Shown here one piece after another: positions 55,582 through 64,000 of a stretch of 64,000 nucleotides of DNA (its first letter is position 1; the number at the start of each line of letters is the position of its first letter). Source of the DNA: Dendrophyllia cribrosa. Lineage: Eukaryota; Cnidaria; Anthozoa; Scleractinia; Dendrophylliidae. The notes beneath the pieces were generated by a model. That model saw only the letters and a list, made by a program, of their open reading frames with translations, made no database searches and was not told the DNA's origin. The position numbers and the translations under genes were made by a program. Location of the stretch: positions 5,000,612-5,064,611 of the forward strand of contig JAJLRJ010000013.1 in the NCBI GenBank assembly GCA_024195265.1. The letters run 5' to 3'.

Positions 55582-55850
55582 TTAAAAATCCTTTGGTCTC
55601 ATTTTCATCTCGGACCTCGTGACAGTGAGTTGGGGATTGGTTAGGGATGGCCATCCTTTCCAAGCCATTCCTTTATTATCTTGCGCGCCGTTAAGGTACT
55701 GACCATTGAGATTGGAATTATAGCAGGATTTGTACCACCAGGCGCCTGTATATTGCACGGCACAGTTGCTATTTTGTCCAGGTTCATTATTACGATCTTT
55801 GGTGGTAAATGCTTGGTAACGATGATAAGTTAAAGCATCACCAGCAGTGC
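55582..55850 (-). CDS. Last exon of a fibrinogen-related (FReD) protein gene
   Basis: The exon follows a polypyrimidine-CCCAG acceptor at 55,851-55,855 and ends at a TAA at 55,582. It encodes the C-terminal part of a fibrinogen C-terminal globular domain: NCAVQYTGAWWYKSCYNSNL then NGQYLNGAQ, ending SEMKMRPKDF. The C-x(n)-WWY-x-C block and the closing EMKMRP are hallmarks of ficolin, angiopoietin and tenascin-type FReDs, secreted lectin-like proteins often used in innate recognition. The upstream exons (GWTVFQRR-type region and signal peptide) should lie at higher coordinates but I could not find them, so this may be a partial or orphan exon. No frameshift is present. Confidence 0.75.
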
Positions 55851-56099
55851 CTGGGAAAAAAGCAAAGTCCATGAGACTGATGAAAATGAAATTCAGGTGC
55901 GAGTATGACTATGAGTCCATGCATATTAAAGAAAGCTTTTAAAATAACTTAGCTGGAAAGGTAACGTGGTTGTCTCAAGTTACCTACACTCTTTATTTTC
56001 CGTTAACCGTCGTTGGTGTTCTCTGATTATGGGTTTAAAAAAGGGTCTGGATAATAGCAAGGAAGTAATAATTTTCAAAGCAACGACAACTGACTTGAT

Positions 56100-56150
56100 T
56101 TTAAAAGACATGTTTCGACAATCTTTTGTCATCTTCAGTTTGAAATTTTA
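56100..56150 (-). other. Penelope-type 3' hairpin motif
   Basis: On the minus strand, CTGAAGATGACAAAAGATTG followed by TCGAAACATGTC forms a small hairpin (GAC and GTC). It lies about 100 bases downstream of the GIY-YIG stop at 56,245. Confidence 0.45.
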
Positions 56151-56244
56151 AGTTACAAAGTTGAATTTATACTAAGTAAATGAAAATGCTAATGAGAGAA
56201 AACATCTTTGACAAATAAATGAAAGAATGTGTGACAATACGTGA

Positions 56245-56482
56245 TTAAAAAGAAAGTTTTAAATTAACATGATGCAACTGTTGGTTCAAAGAAGGTTGTT
56301 TCCATTTGATATGCAGAGCTTCCTTTATCTTAAGCTGAAAATTGGCGGAAGCATGATCTAAGATATTGAAACAATTGGGTGAACATAAACTGTGGCATTC
56401 TTTAGAGTCTTCCAGGTGTTTGAATACGTGAGAGGCCCTATCAGTGGATAAGTGCTCACGTACGCGTGTGGAAAAATCGGTA
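56245..56482 (-). pseudogene. Penelope-like retroelement relic: GIY-YIG C-terminus
   Basis: An uninterrupted minus-strand frame without its own start reads TDFSTRVREHLSTDRASHVF, then KHLEDSKECHSLCSPNCFNI and LDHASANFQLKIKEALHIKW, ending in KQPSLNQQLHHVNLKLSF and stop. This is the characteristic end of Penelope-like polyproteins (REHL-TD, then FQLKIKEA and PSLNQQ). It is a different, better-preserved relic from the one at 54.1-54.8 kb: it lies upstream of that relic on the same strand and covers a more C-terminal part, so they are not one colinear element. Confidence 0.75.
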
Positions 56483-57099
56483 ATCGCCAGAAATAGCGGC
56501 CATGTTCACCGCGCGTGCGCGAGTATCAGTGGCAATATGGCCGCCAAACACTAGAAGGCTTTGTATGGCAGAAATAAAAAATTGGCTGGCTTATAGCTTA
56601 CCTGGAATATTTGCCGCAATCCGGGTAAATTTATGAACATCTTTTCAAGTGTTTTGGTAAGTTTGATTTTCCCAACAATTGTTATTGGCCCTGCTTTTCA
56701 ACAAAACATATTTCCGAAGCTTCTCTCATACAATGCTCTCTATTTTAGAAGCCATTAATGTCGATTTTCACTCAAAACGGGATTTCGATGCACCATAGTT
56801 CGTAAAGTGATGGGGGTAGCCAACTTGCCGCAATCGTCTGAGAAGAAGCACCGACTGAAATCTCACTTTCTACGATGGTTCCTTCGCCCTGCTTTTTGCT
56901 TTCAAAAATCGTTCAGAGCTGTAAAAATCATTTCCACCAACAGTCCACGCTTAAGTCTTGAAGTTCGCTGTATTCGAACTGCGATATTTGGGCACAGAAT
57001 GCTCCAAATTTGCTGCAAATCCCCTCATTCAAAAGCTAAAGTCTTGTAGTTTTCAACTGCGAGCGAATTATTTCGGTCAGTGGTTTCTATGTGGGCCTG

Positions 57100-57264
57100 A
57101 ATACACTTTATTACTTGGGCGTAGCGACCAAGTATTAAAATGCAGTTTGGTCGTCCACAAATGTGCATTATTGCGCAACTCTGGGGACGGCGGGATTATT
57201 CAAACCTTCACCGCGGTCACAGGTCCGAGGCGTTTTTCGTTTTATTTGGTGGGATTCATTTAGA
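57100..57264 (+). repeat. Inverted repeat arm, mirrored at 58,915-59,075
   Basis: GACCAAGTATTAAAATGCAG through CGTTTTTCGTTTTATTTGGT match the reverse complement of 58,915-59,075 almost exactly. Both arms translate to the same peptide (LLLGRSDQVLKCSLVVHKCA), but conservation of the DNA itself is as strong as that of the peptide, so coding is not supported. Confidence 0.65.
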
Positions 57265-58709
57265 ATTAAGTGGAAACGTGGGCAAGGATGTATAAAATAA
57301 TTAGTTTATGTAACTATCTTTTCATCTTTCCGGCTCAAAATAACGAGCTTCTTTTCGATCGTTGAAAACTGATCAAAACGCTTCGTGCCTGAGCAAAATT
57401 GTGTTGGCAAATGGCGCCGACAGTTCTGCGGTTCGTAGTTTTCAAACGCTTAGAACCTTTTTTAGTAAACTTCCAAAACGTTTAGTGAGTTGACAGTGTA
57501 TTGTCAATATATGAAACTTTTAATAAACAGTGAAAATGACGAGTTGTGTTTTCTCTGTTGCATCTAACAGTTTCATATTCAATATGCGTAAGGAAATAAC
57601 TCAAGAAGACACTGCGAAAGTATTTGACACTCGCGATTAATTCTACGATACCATCATGACGGAAACACGCTAAAACATGTTAAAACGAACATGAAGAAGA
57701 TAATTTAGACGAATACATACATAGCGCTTATTTAATAAGAAGTGAACAGTGGACAGCGAAGGAAGAAATATAAGCGTGGTAGGAATCCCAATTAATTTCA
57801 CTTCTTTCGGTTGTTTGCCTTTCATTAATTTTTATTTCGTGAAGTTGAAAGAACAGAACAGACAACTGAAACTTTGGGTGCAAAAATTCACCGCCGAGAG
57901 AAGATGTAAACAATGCACGCGGTGTCTTGCGAGACGTTTCTTGCGAGTTTTGCTTCCGCTAGTGAATGTTTCTCGGGCGAAAATAACCTTAAAGCGATCA
58001 CTTTTTCATTTAATTTTCTTTTCTGTGTTTCGGATACAGAGGAATAAAAACTGGATATATTTTCGTGTGTCTGATTGCGAGATGTTTTACGAAACAGCTG
58101 CGTTATGCGTTACTGGAAAGGTTTCAAATTACTTTCACATTATGCAAATTGCAACATTGTTACCTCAACTGAAAAAATATATTTCAAAGGGCTAAATTTG
58201 TTTATCTCCTCCTAAATTATCACTTCTGTCGTTAACTTTGATTTAATTTATAAGTTTCATTGAAACTTTGTTATAATAACGGCGGGAATACTTCCAGCAA
58301 AACTTTCAATTGGAAAAGTTGTTTTGACCTCGGGTCCGGACCAGGCAATTACATCATGGCTTCGAAAGGCCACTTTGCGGCTACATTTGCATTCAGTTCA
58401 AAAGTGTCGGAAACACAGACCAGCTAGTTACAAGATTTAGCTAAAACCAATAACAACCATCGGGAAACTCTGACACACGGCCTTTTTTTTCAAAAGTAAG
58501 TACAAAGTAGGCATCGATTTGTATTTTTCAGTATGTACTCGTCTTTTGACACAGTGGACACGCTACTTTAATAATTTGCGTGCGATCTCACACGCTAAGT
58601 GTACTGTGTCTTCTTGTTTTAGACGGTTAACGCGCTTCTTTGTTAGACTACTCACACTATCCGAATACTCCCAATCATCAAACCGTGAAGTTACGTTACG
58701 CCTCGTTGT

Positions 58710-58755
58710 CAAAGCGAGGCTAGGTGCACAACCTTTCATATGAAAATGAGTTTTC

Positions 58756-58786
<31 letters not shown>

Positions 58787-58815
58787 TGAAAGGTTTCGCA
58801 CCTAGCCTCGCTTTG
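58710..58815. repeat. 106-bp almost perfect hairpin MITE
   Basis: CAAAGCGAGGCTAGGTGCAC at one end is mirrored by the complementary sequence ending GCCTCGCTTTG. The arms are about 49 bases with an 8-base loop and only a couple of mismatches. It is non-coding. Confidence 0.8.
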
Positions 58816-58914
58816 ATAGAGAGGCTAAAGGCAAGTCGGAAATGGCCTATTATTCTCCAATATGCCTAATACAACGACGCCCAAGTATACGCTCCCACAG
58901 CGTCTTGTTCTAAA

Positions 58915-59075
58915 TGAATCCCACCAAATAAAACGAAAAACGCCTCTGACGTGTGACCGCGGTGAAGGTTTGAATAATCCCGCCGTCCCCAGAGTTGCGC
59001 AATACTGCACATTTGTGGACGACCAAACTGCATTTTAATACTTGGTCGCTACGCCCAAGTAATAAATCTTTTCGA
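58915..59075 (-). repeat. Inverted repeat arm matching 57,100-57,264
   Basis: Reverse complement of the 57.1-kb arm, with a few substitutions (ACGTGTGACCGCGGTGAAGG against the earlier copy). The pair would form a 1.65-kb loop. Confidence 0.65.
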
Positions 59076-59756
59076 GATTGTTGATCTTTTTCTTTTTTAA
59101 TCTTCGTTTTCGGCCAGAAAATTACATAAAAATCGGCAGTGGCCGGACCACGGACGCGGCCGGACCAGGGGCCACATACTGTACTCGTCTTTTGACACAG
59201 TGGATCTCGCACGCTAAGTGTACTGTGTCTTCTTGTTTTGACGGTTAACGCGCTTCTTTGTTAGACTGCTCACACTATCCGAATACTCCCTATCATCAAA
59301 CCGTGAAATAACGTGCATGCAGATTCCCAAGACAATTATTCTCCAATATACCTAATACAACGACGCCCAAGTATACGCTTCCACAGCGTCTTGTTATTAA
59401 TAAAAGAAACGTGTAAACGGTTGCTTTTGGCCTGGAAGACGCAAACTAATTAAATTAAATTGTTTTCAACTCCAAACCACAAGCTGATTAAAAAAAATTC
59501 TCTGAACCACCTGTTTCCGTAATGTCAACCAGAAAAGTCTTTCACAGAAACTAAACGCATGTAAAATGAATATTGGTAGTCTCCTAGTAAATTGCAACTA
59601 ACATTATTAAAACAACTGTTTTTATCCTCCACAAAAAAGTCGTTCAAATAGAAACAGAAACTAATTAGATTAAATTGTTTTCAACTCAAAACCACAAGCT
59701 TATTGAATTAGTTACACGAACATTGTTGAGGTTAACATTTGGAAGAGTCTGGGTTT

Positions 59757-59905
59757 TGGTCGAGGGTCGAGGGTCGAGGGTCGAGGGTCGAGGGTCGAGG
59801 GTCGAGGGTCGAGGGTCGAGGGTCGAGGGTCGAGGGTCGAGGGTCGAGGGTCGAGGGTCGAGGGTCGAGGGTAATATGTCGAGGGTCGAGGGTAACATGT
59901 CGAGG
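59757..59905. repeat. Heptanucleotide (GGGTCGA)n repeat
   Basis: About sixteen pure units run to 59,872, then two imperfect blocks containing TAATATGTCGAGG and TAACATGTCGAGG. Because 7 is not a multiple of 3 the run is open in several frames on both strands, which explains the short frames over it. Confidence 0.9.
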
Positions 59906-60104
59906 GTTCTTAGAAAAAAAAAATAAAAAGATATGTATGTATTTGAAATTTTCGTAATAGTGACCCGGGTCATAGTAAATTACTTTTATATCCTCAAGAG
60001 AGTATTGACGTACCTTTATTTCCGGTTCACGCGTATGCCAGATGCGTGACGTGACGAGCCAAAGGTCTGGGTTGGAGGATGACACCCAAATACGCGCGTA
60101 TAAA

Positions 60105-60915
60105 TACCGTGTAGGAGTTTAATTTTGCGGGGGTTAATTTTTGCGGATTTCCTTAGATCCGCAAAAAAACTCCCGCAAATTTTTCCGCCGCAGAAATACA
60201 CTCCCGCAGAAAAGTTAGTAAATCTTGTTTTAATGGTGTGATCAGCGTAACAGGAACTTTTTAACAGTGAACATATTTCTCTCATCACTCCGAAGCGACC
60301 GGCACAACAGTCATCTGTATTCCCGATTCAACTCCAGACACGTCCTCAAAAGAACCAGAGACTGTTATCATAATCAACTGATACGTTTTAAGAAGAACGC
60401 ACAATAATTCACTCAGGTTTTCTCGTTGTTGATGTTCATGTTGGCGCTAGCAGAGCTACGGGGATGCTCCGCCCCAAGGTCAAAACCCTTACCCTTTCAT
60501 GTACCGTTTTTTTCCAAAAAGGTACCCCTTTCATATACCTTTCATTGAAAATGGTACCCCTTCATATAACCTTTACGTCACGGTCTGTTTGATATATTTT
60601 GAAAGGCGCTTTTTATAATAGTTAAATGGCGGTTTTCCTTACCTTTTTTTAAAAAGGTACCCCTTTCGGGAGGAGCATCCCCGGATAAGCGCATTATAGG
60701 GAATTCCCCCCTCCCCCCCCCCCCCCCCCCCCATTCGGGTAGAACAGCAACCATATTAAATCAGAATTTTATTTATGCTTGACCAGAAATCCGCAAACAT
60801 TTCCTCCCAGAAGTAATTTTAGCTGTCTCGATCCGCAAAAATTTTCTCCCGCAAAACAAGTTCAGTCGGCAATCCGCAAAATTTTTCTCCCGCAAAAATT
60901 TCCTCGTACACGGTA
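60105..60915. repeat. MITE family with TACCGTGTA termini and CCGCAAAAATTT words
   Basis: TACCGTGTAGGAGTTTAATTT at the left is mirrored by the right end reading CTCGTACACGGTA. Both arms carry several TCCGCAAA and CTCCCGCAAAA words. A second MITE (60,459-60,682) and a poly-C run are nested in the middle. Confidence 0.65.
60459..60682. repeat. Nested MITE with CGGGGATGCTCC termini
   Basis: CGGGGATGCTCC is mirrored by GGAGCATCCCCG. The interior has repeated AAAGGTACCCCTTTC words. It lies inside the 60,105-60,915 element. Confidence 0.65.
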
Positions 60916-61162
60916 GCAAACATACAACAAACATTCCAATATCTGTTTTGTGCTTTCGCTTGGGGTCTTCGGATAATTTTATTTGACGTTCGCGTTCGCG
61001 GCAACCTCGTTCCAAGGGTCTCTGACGACGTTCAAATAGCCAAATGGCATACATTTCGTAAGGATTGTAAAAAAAAAAACATTACCATGAACAATCATTG
61101 CAAAATAAAGCATTGCCAGATGTATTCTTTTCACCTTCGTTATACCATTTAGTCTTTGATCT

Positions 61163-62124
61163 CTAACAATTTTTTTCTAATTCCTTTTTTGAGAATTCAA
61201 GGTTTTCAATTATATCTTTCTTTTGTATTTCTTCTAAAATTGGATTTTCCAGCTCCTTTTCTAGCATGAAGATTTTTTTCTCTAAACTTGTTTCTCTATT
61301 ATTAGTTTTACGTTTTTTGTCCGCGGAATATTTAAGTGATTTTTTACGCACCTTTAGTTTAATCATGTCCCAAAGTAAAGTAGGATTCACTGTTTCATCT
61401 TCTTGATATTCTTCCTGGGTTTCCTCGATAGTTGATTTTATTAGTTTATATAATCATCATCTTTCAAATGAGAAATATTGAGTTTCCAAAAACCTGGGCC
61501 TCTTTGGTTGGTATGAGAAGATATATTTAGAGATATCATCGAATGGTCTGTTTGAAAGCCAGGAAGTATATCAGCCAAGGTAACATTGCTCAGTATGTTT
61601 CGGGACACTAAGAAAAAATCAAGTCTGCAGTGTATTTCAGGATGCCTTTGCCGCCAAGTTAATCTTCTACAATCCGGGTTTAAGGTTCGCCACGCATCAT
61701 TAAGATCCATATTTTCACAGAACTCTTTTACGACCATTTGAGCGTTGAGATGTGTTTTGGCAAGGCCCCCTCTTTTATCTTTTTCGATATCCATAACAAG
61801 ATTAAAGTCGCCGCCAATGATTATTTCTTCACATTGGAAATCTAAAAGATGAGAAAACAAATTTTCAAAGAAATTTGGATTGTCATCTTTTGGTGCATAT
61901 ATATTCGCAATGGTAATACTCTTGCCGTTCGCTGCTAAGTCGCATATAATGTAACGGCCTTCATCATCCATAAAAGTTTTCGATATTTTAAGATCGAAGT
62001 TGTTATTAAATAGAATGCAAACGCCAGCTTTTTTACTGGAAAAGCCACAGAAAAGGCTTTTGTAACCCCATTCTGCGGACCATAAATCCGAGGTTTCAAA
62101 GGAACAATGGACTTCTTGTAACAT
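61163..62124 (-). pseudogene. L1/Tx1-type LINE ORF2 fragment: apurinic endonuclease domain
   Basis: The 227-codon frame (62,124-61,441) reads LQEVHCS, then CDLAANGKSITIANIYAPKD, IIIGGDFNLVMD, LNDAWRTLNP, RLDFFLVSRN and DHSMISLNIS, ending with RGPGFWKLNIS. These are the active-site blocks of the APE-type endonuclease (QE, NIYAP, GGDFN, DH) in their usual order. A frameshift near 61,440 moves the reading to KLIKSTIEETQEEYQEDETV, which continues to about 61,163 and stops. The N-terminus before QEVH and the whole reverse transcriptase are missing, so this is an internal fragment rather than a typical 5'-truncated copy. In an intact element this domain nicks target DNA. Confidence 0.8.
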
Positions 62125-64000
62125 GTTTTTTTCTCAAAGTTTGTGTGGCTTGATTTTTCTTGACTTTCAGTATGTTGATAAGGAGACCTCATAAGGCTGT
62201 TTTGCGAAGACAAAAATTCTATTGCAATTTTTTCTACCTCAACATCCAATTTTATCCCACTACTATGAAAACAAGTTTTCAATTAAGGGCATAACAATGG
62301 GTCAACTTATTTGAAAGCTTGGACCAGGGAAGAGTGCACGCGCTAACTTTGAGCATTAACGAACACCCACCAAACTTCGTGATTTTTTCCCAAGTTTATC
62401 TGGGAACAATGGATGTGATAGGGTTTTTCGTACTTGTGGTGTTTCCATGGCAACCATACCGAGAAACCCAAATTTTGAATTTTCTTCTTAAATTAACATT
62501 TAAACGAAAGAATTGTAGCTTTTTATGTAGTAAATTTTACAATTTAAGATCATTTTAGCGTGTTCTTTCGATTTTGATCAATTTTGACACATTTTTTTTT
62601 GGCTTTTGTAACATGGCAATCTAAGATCGCGGCCATTGAAAATGATGACACTAGTTTGCCGTAACGTACTGTTGAGAAATAGACCAAAAGTATTCTTGGG
62701 TGATCGATAAAAGCGTCGTTTTCATTAACTGTCCACCTTGGTAAAGAATACAAATTGTAAAACAATAAGACAAAACAACACCTACTTTCACCACAATAAG
62801 CCCACATTTATTATTTTTTCTAACTGTGTTCTTACTACAAGACCAAAAAACTATTTGTTGCAGTGCATTTTGATTACAGCTTGTCACATCAAAGAGTAAC
62901 GAAGCAGTTAACAATATACTGGGCTAACAAGTAGATAATTACTGACAGTTTGTTATTAGAGTTGTCCTTTTAAACTAAAGCGAAATCATGTTAGCAGTAG
63001 CGCCAAGGTGCTTTATATCATTCCCTAAATGGCACAGGAGATAGATTAAATTAAACGTCCTCTAACTAAATAATGCATGGCGGCCTTGGTTAATAATTAC
63101 CGTAACAATCATTATACCCCTAATTTTTGCTCTACAACTACAGTTAAATTGTCAAGCAGGGTCAAAACGACCTCAATCACGTGTCTTAATCATGTGATAT
63201 CACGTTTTTATGCCGTGTTCTATCAGCCACTCAAAGAGGATGCAAGGAATGCTACTCCGCGCTCATAAAAGCGGTGCTCTCGCCCAGCAGATTCACCTCT
63301 GGTTGTCATGTCAACAGTGAAGAGGAGCTCGGTACGTGTTTGATTGAGATACACGGGTAGGGTCACCTGCAAAACACGAATCGTTTCAAAAGTAAGAACT
63401 CCAGAAGCGCAATATTTCGACTAACACCTATGTAAAAGGTCGATGAAAGATGCATCATGAAAAATTAACATAAAGTTGCACCTACACGAGGGAACTTGCA
63501 GTTTGCAACCTACAACAGAATGCTGACGAGAGCAGTGCTGGACAAGTTACAAAATACACGCTCCATCGTATTTCGCAGAAAGTAAAAGACTAAAACACAA
63601 TGTTGTTTGCAAGACGAGTCACAATGAAGTGGTTTTACAAACGCAACTTCGGCGTTGTGCTGCAAGTTGCCTTGTCTACAGCATCAGCCATCTTCAGGAT
63701 CTTTCTGCATGTACCGGTATCCATGAACCACTCATTGTCTTCTATTGTTTGTGAGGTATTGTCTTTTTGGTCTTGTTTTGCATTTGTATTATTGTCGTTC
63801 TTTGTTCCTTTTGTTTTACGTAATGTGTGCTCCGGTACATGCAGAATCTACCCATCTTCAGTCGCTTGCCTAATAACGAGATGATTTAAATTTACTATTT
63901 TTAAACAAAAGGTACCTTTCCATCGCCAAGGTGAGCAGTTCCTGGTTCAATCCTGAAAATGAAATAAAGACATTTAACTTTTCTTTTCCTTTCCGAAGTA
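62125..64000. other. No supported gene
   Basis: Short frames only. A B-box-like GGTTCAATCC occurs at about 63,944-63,955 with no convincing A-box upstream. A stop-free 94-codon frame at 63,600-63,884 is hydrophobic and T-rich and looks like chance. Confidence 0.3.

Larger units (their letters stand above)
58545..59400 (+). repeat. Segmental direct duplication with ACACAGTGGA...AACGACGCCC blocks
   Basis: 58,545-58,695 recurs at 59,195-59,310, and 58,840-58,920 recurs at 59,330-59,400. Both pairs are in direct orientation and the same order. The first copy carries the 106-bp hairpin MITE (58,710-58,815) and one inverted arm between the blocks; the second is more compact. Confidence 0.6.

Noticed and set aside
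57100..59212. Shared peptide LLLGRSDQVLKCSLVVHKCA as a duplicated gene
   Set aside because: The nucleotide arms are as conserved as the peptide, there is no splice context, and both lie in an inverted repeat.
59675..60085. SRVEGRG/DPRPSTL repetitive frames
   Set aside because: Simple products of the (GGGTCGA)n heptanucleotide on both strands.

Overview
This window looks like animal nuclear DNA, most likely from an anthozoan cnidarian such as a stony coral. That is an inference from its AT-rich intron-like sequence, the many TACATGTA words, the dense small inverted-repeat transposons, the CR1/L2-like and L1/Tx1-like LINE relics, the Penelope-like GIY-YIG relics, a fibrinogen-type exon and GT-AG exon boundaries. 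No bacterial operon, CRISPR array or complete multi-exon gene is visible. Most long open frames here come from tandem repeats.

Layout. 1-7.3 kb: a TATA-driven first exon on the minus strand, then a graveyard of MITEs and a CR1/L2-like LINE relic. 7.4-14.1 kb: candidate exons of an unrecognised gene on the plus strand. 14.1-25.9 kb: tandem arrays of a 35-bp repeat and its 39-bp derivative (about 228 copies of the 39-bp form), interrupted by a 1,060-bp near-perfect foldback element and a LINE 3' end. 25.9-31.8 kb: three copies of a hairpin-bearing, tRNA-like element around a second minisatellite. 31.6-32.35 kb: the 35-bp array again, reversed. 32.6-44.8 kb: the same unrecognised gene again, on the minus strand, swollen by insertions. 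The region from 7.4 to 44.8 kb is therefore a large interrupted inverted duplication, with two gene copies facing each other across a satellite core.

Because the arms share ancestry, several insertions in one arm have a visible empty site in the other. Examples are two foldback elements (39,214-42,813 and 42,844-44,525), two MITEs near 33.0-33.9 kb and a TTAA-flanked MITE at 7,644-7,999.

44.8-52 kb holds another TTAA-type MITE. It was broken by an element carrying two tandem hammerhead ribozymes (self-cleavage sites predicted 530 nt apart) with a 13-bp target duplication. That element was itself split by a 5.4-kb terminal-inverted-repeat insertion. This retrozyme-like or Penelope-LTR-like dimer is the most distinctive functional element in the window. 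52-64 kb contains two Penelope-like GIY-YIG relics, a LINE 3' tail, a terminal fibrinogen-domain exon, several foldback MITEs, a heptanucleotide repeat and an L1/Tx1 endonuclease fragment.

All calls come from reading the sequence by eye. No alignment, folding or database search was run, so boundaries are good to a few bases only where target duplications or splice sites fix them.
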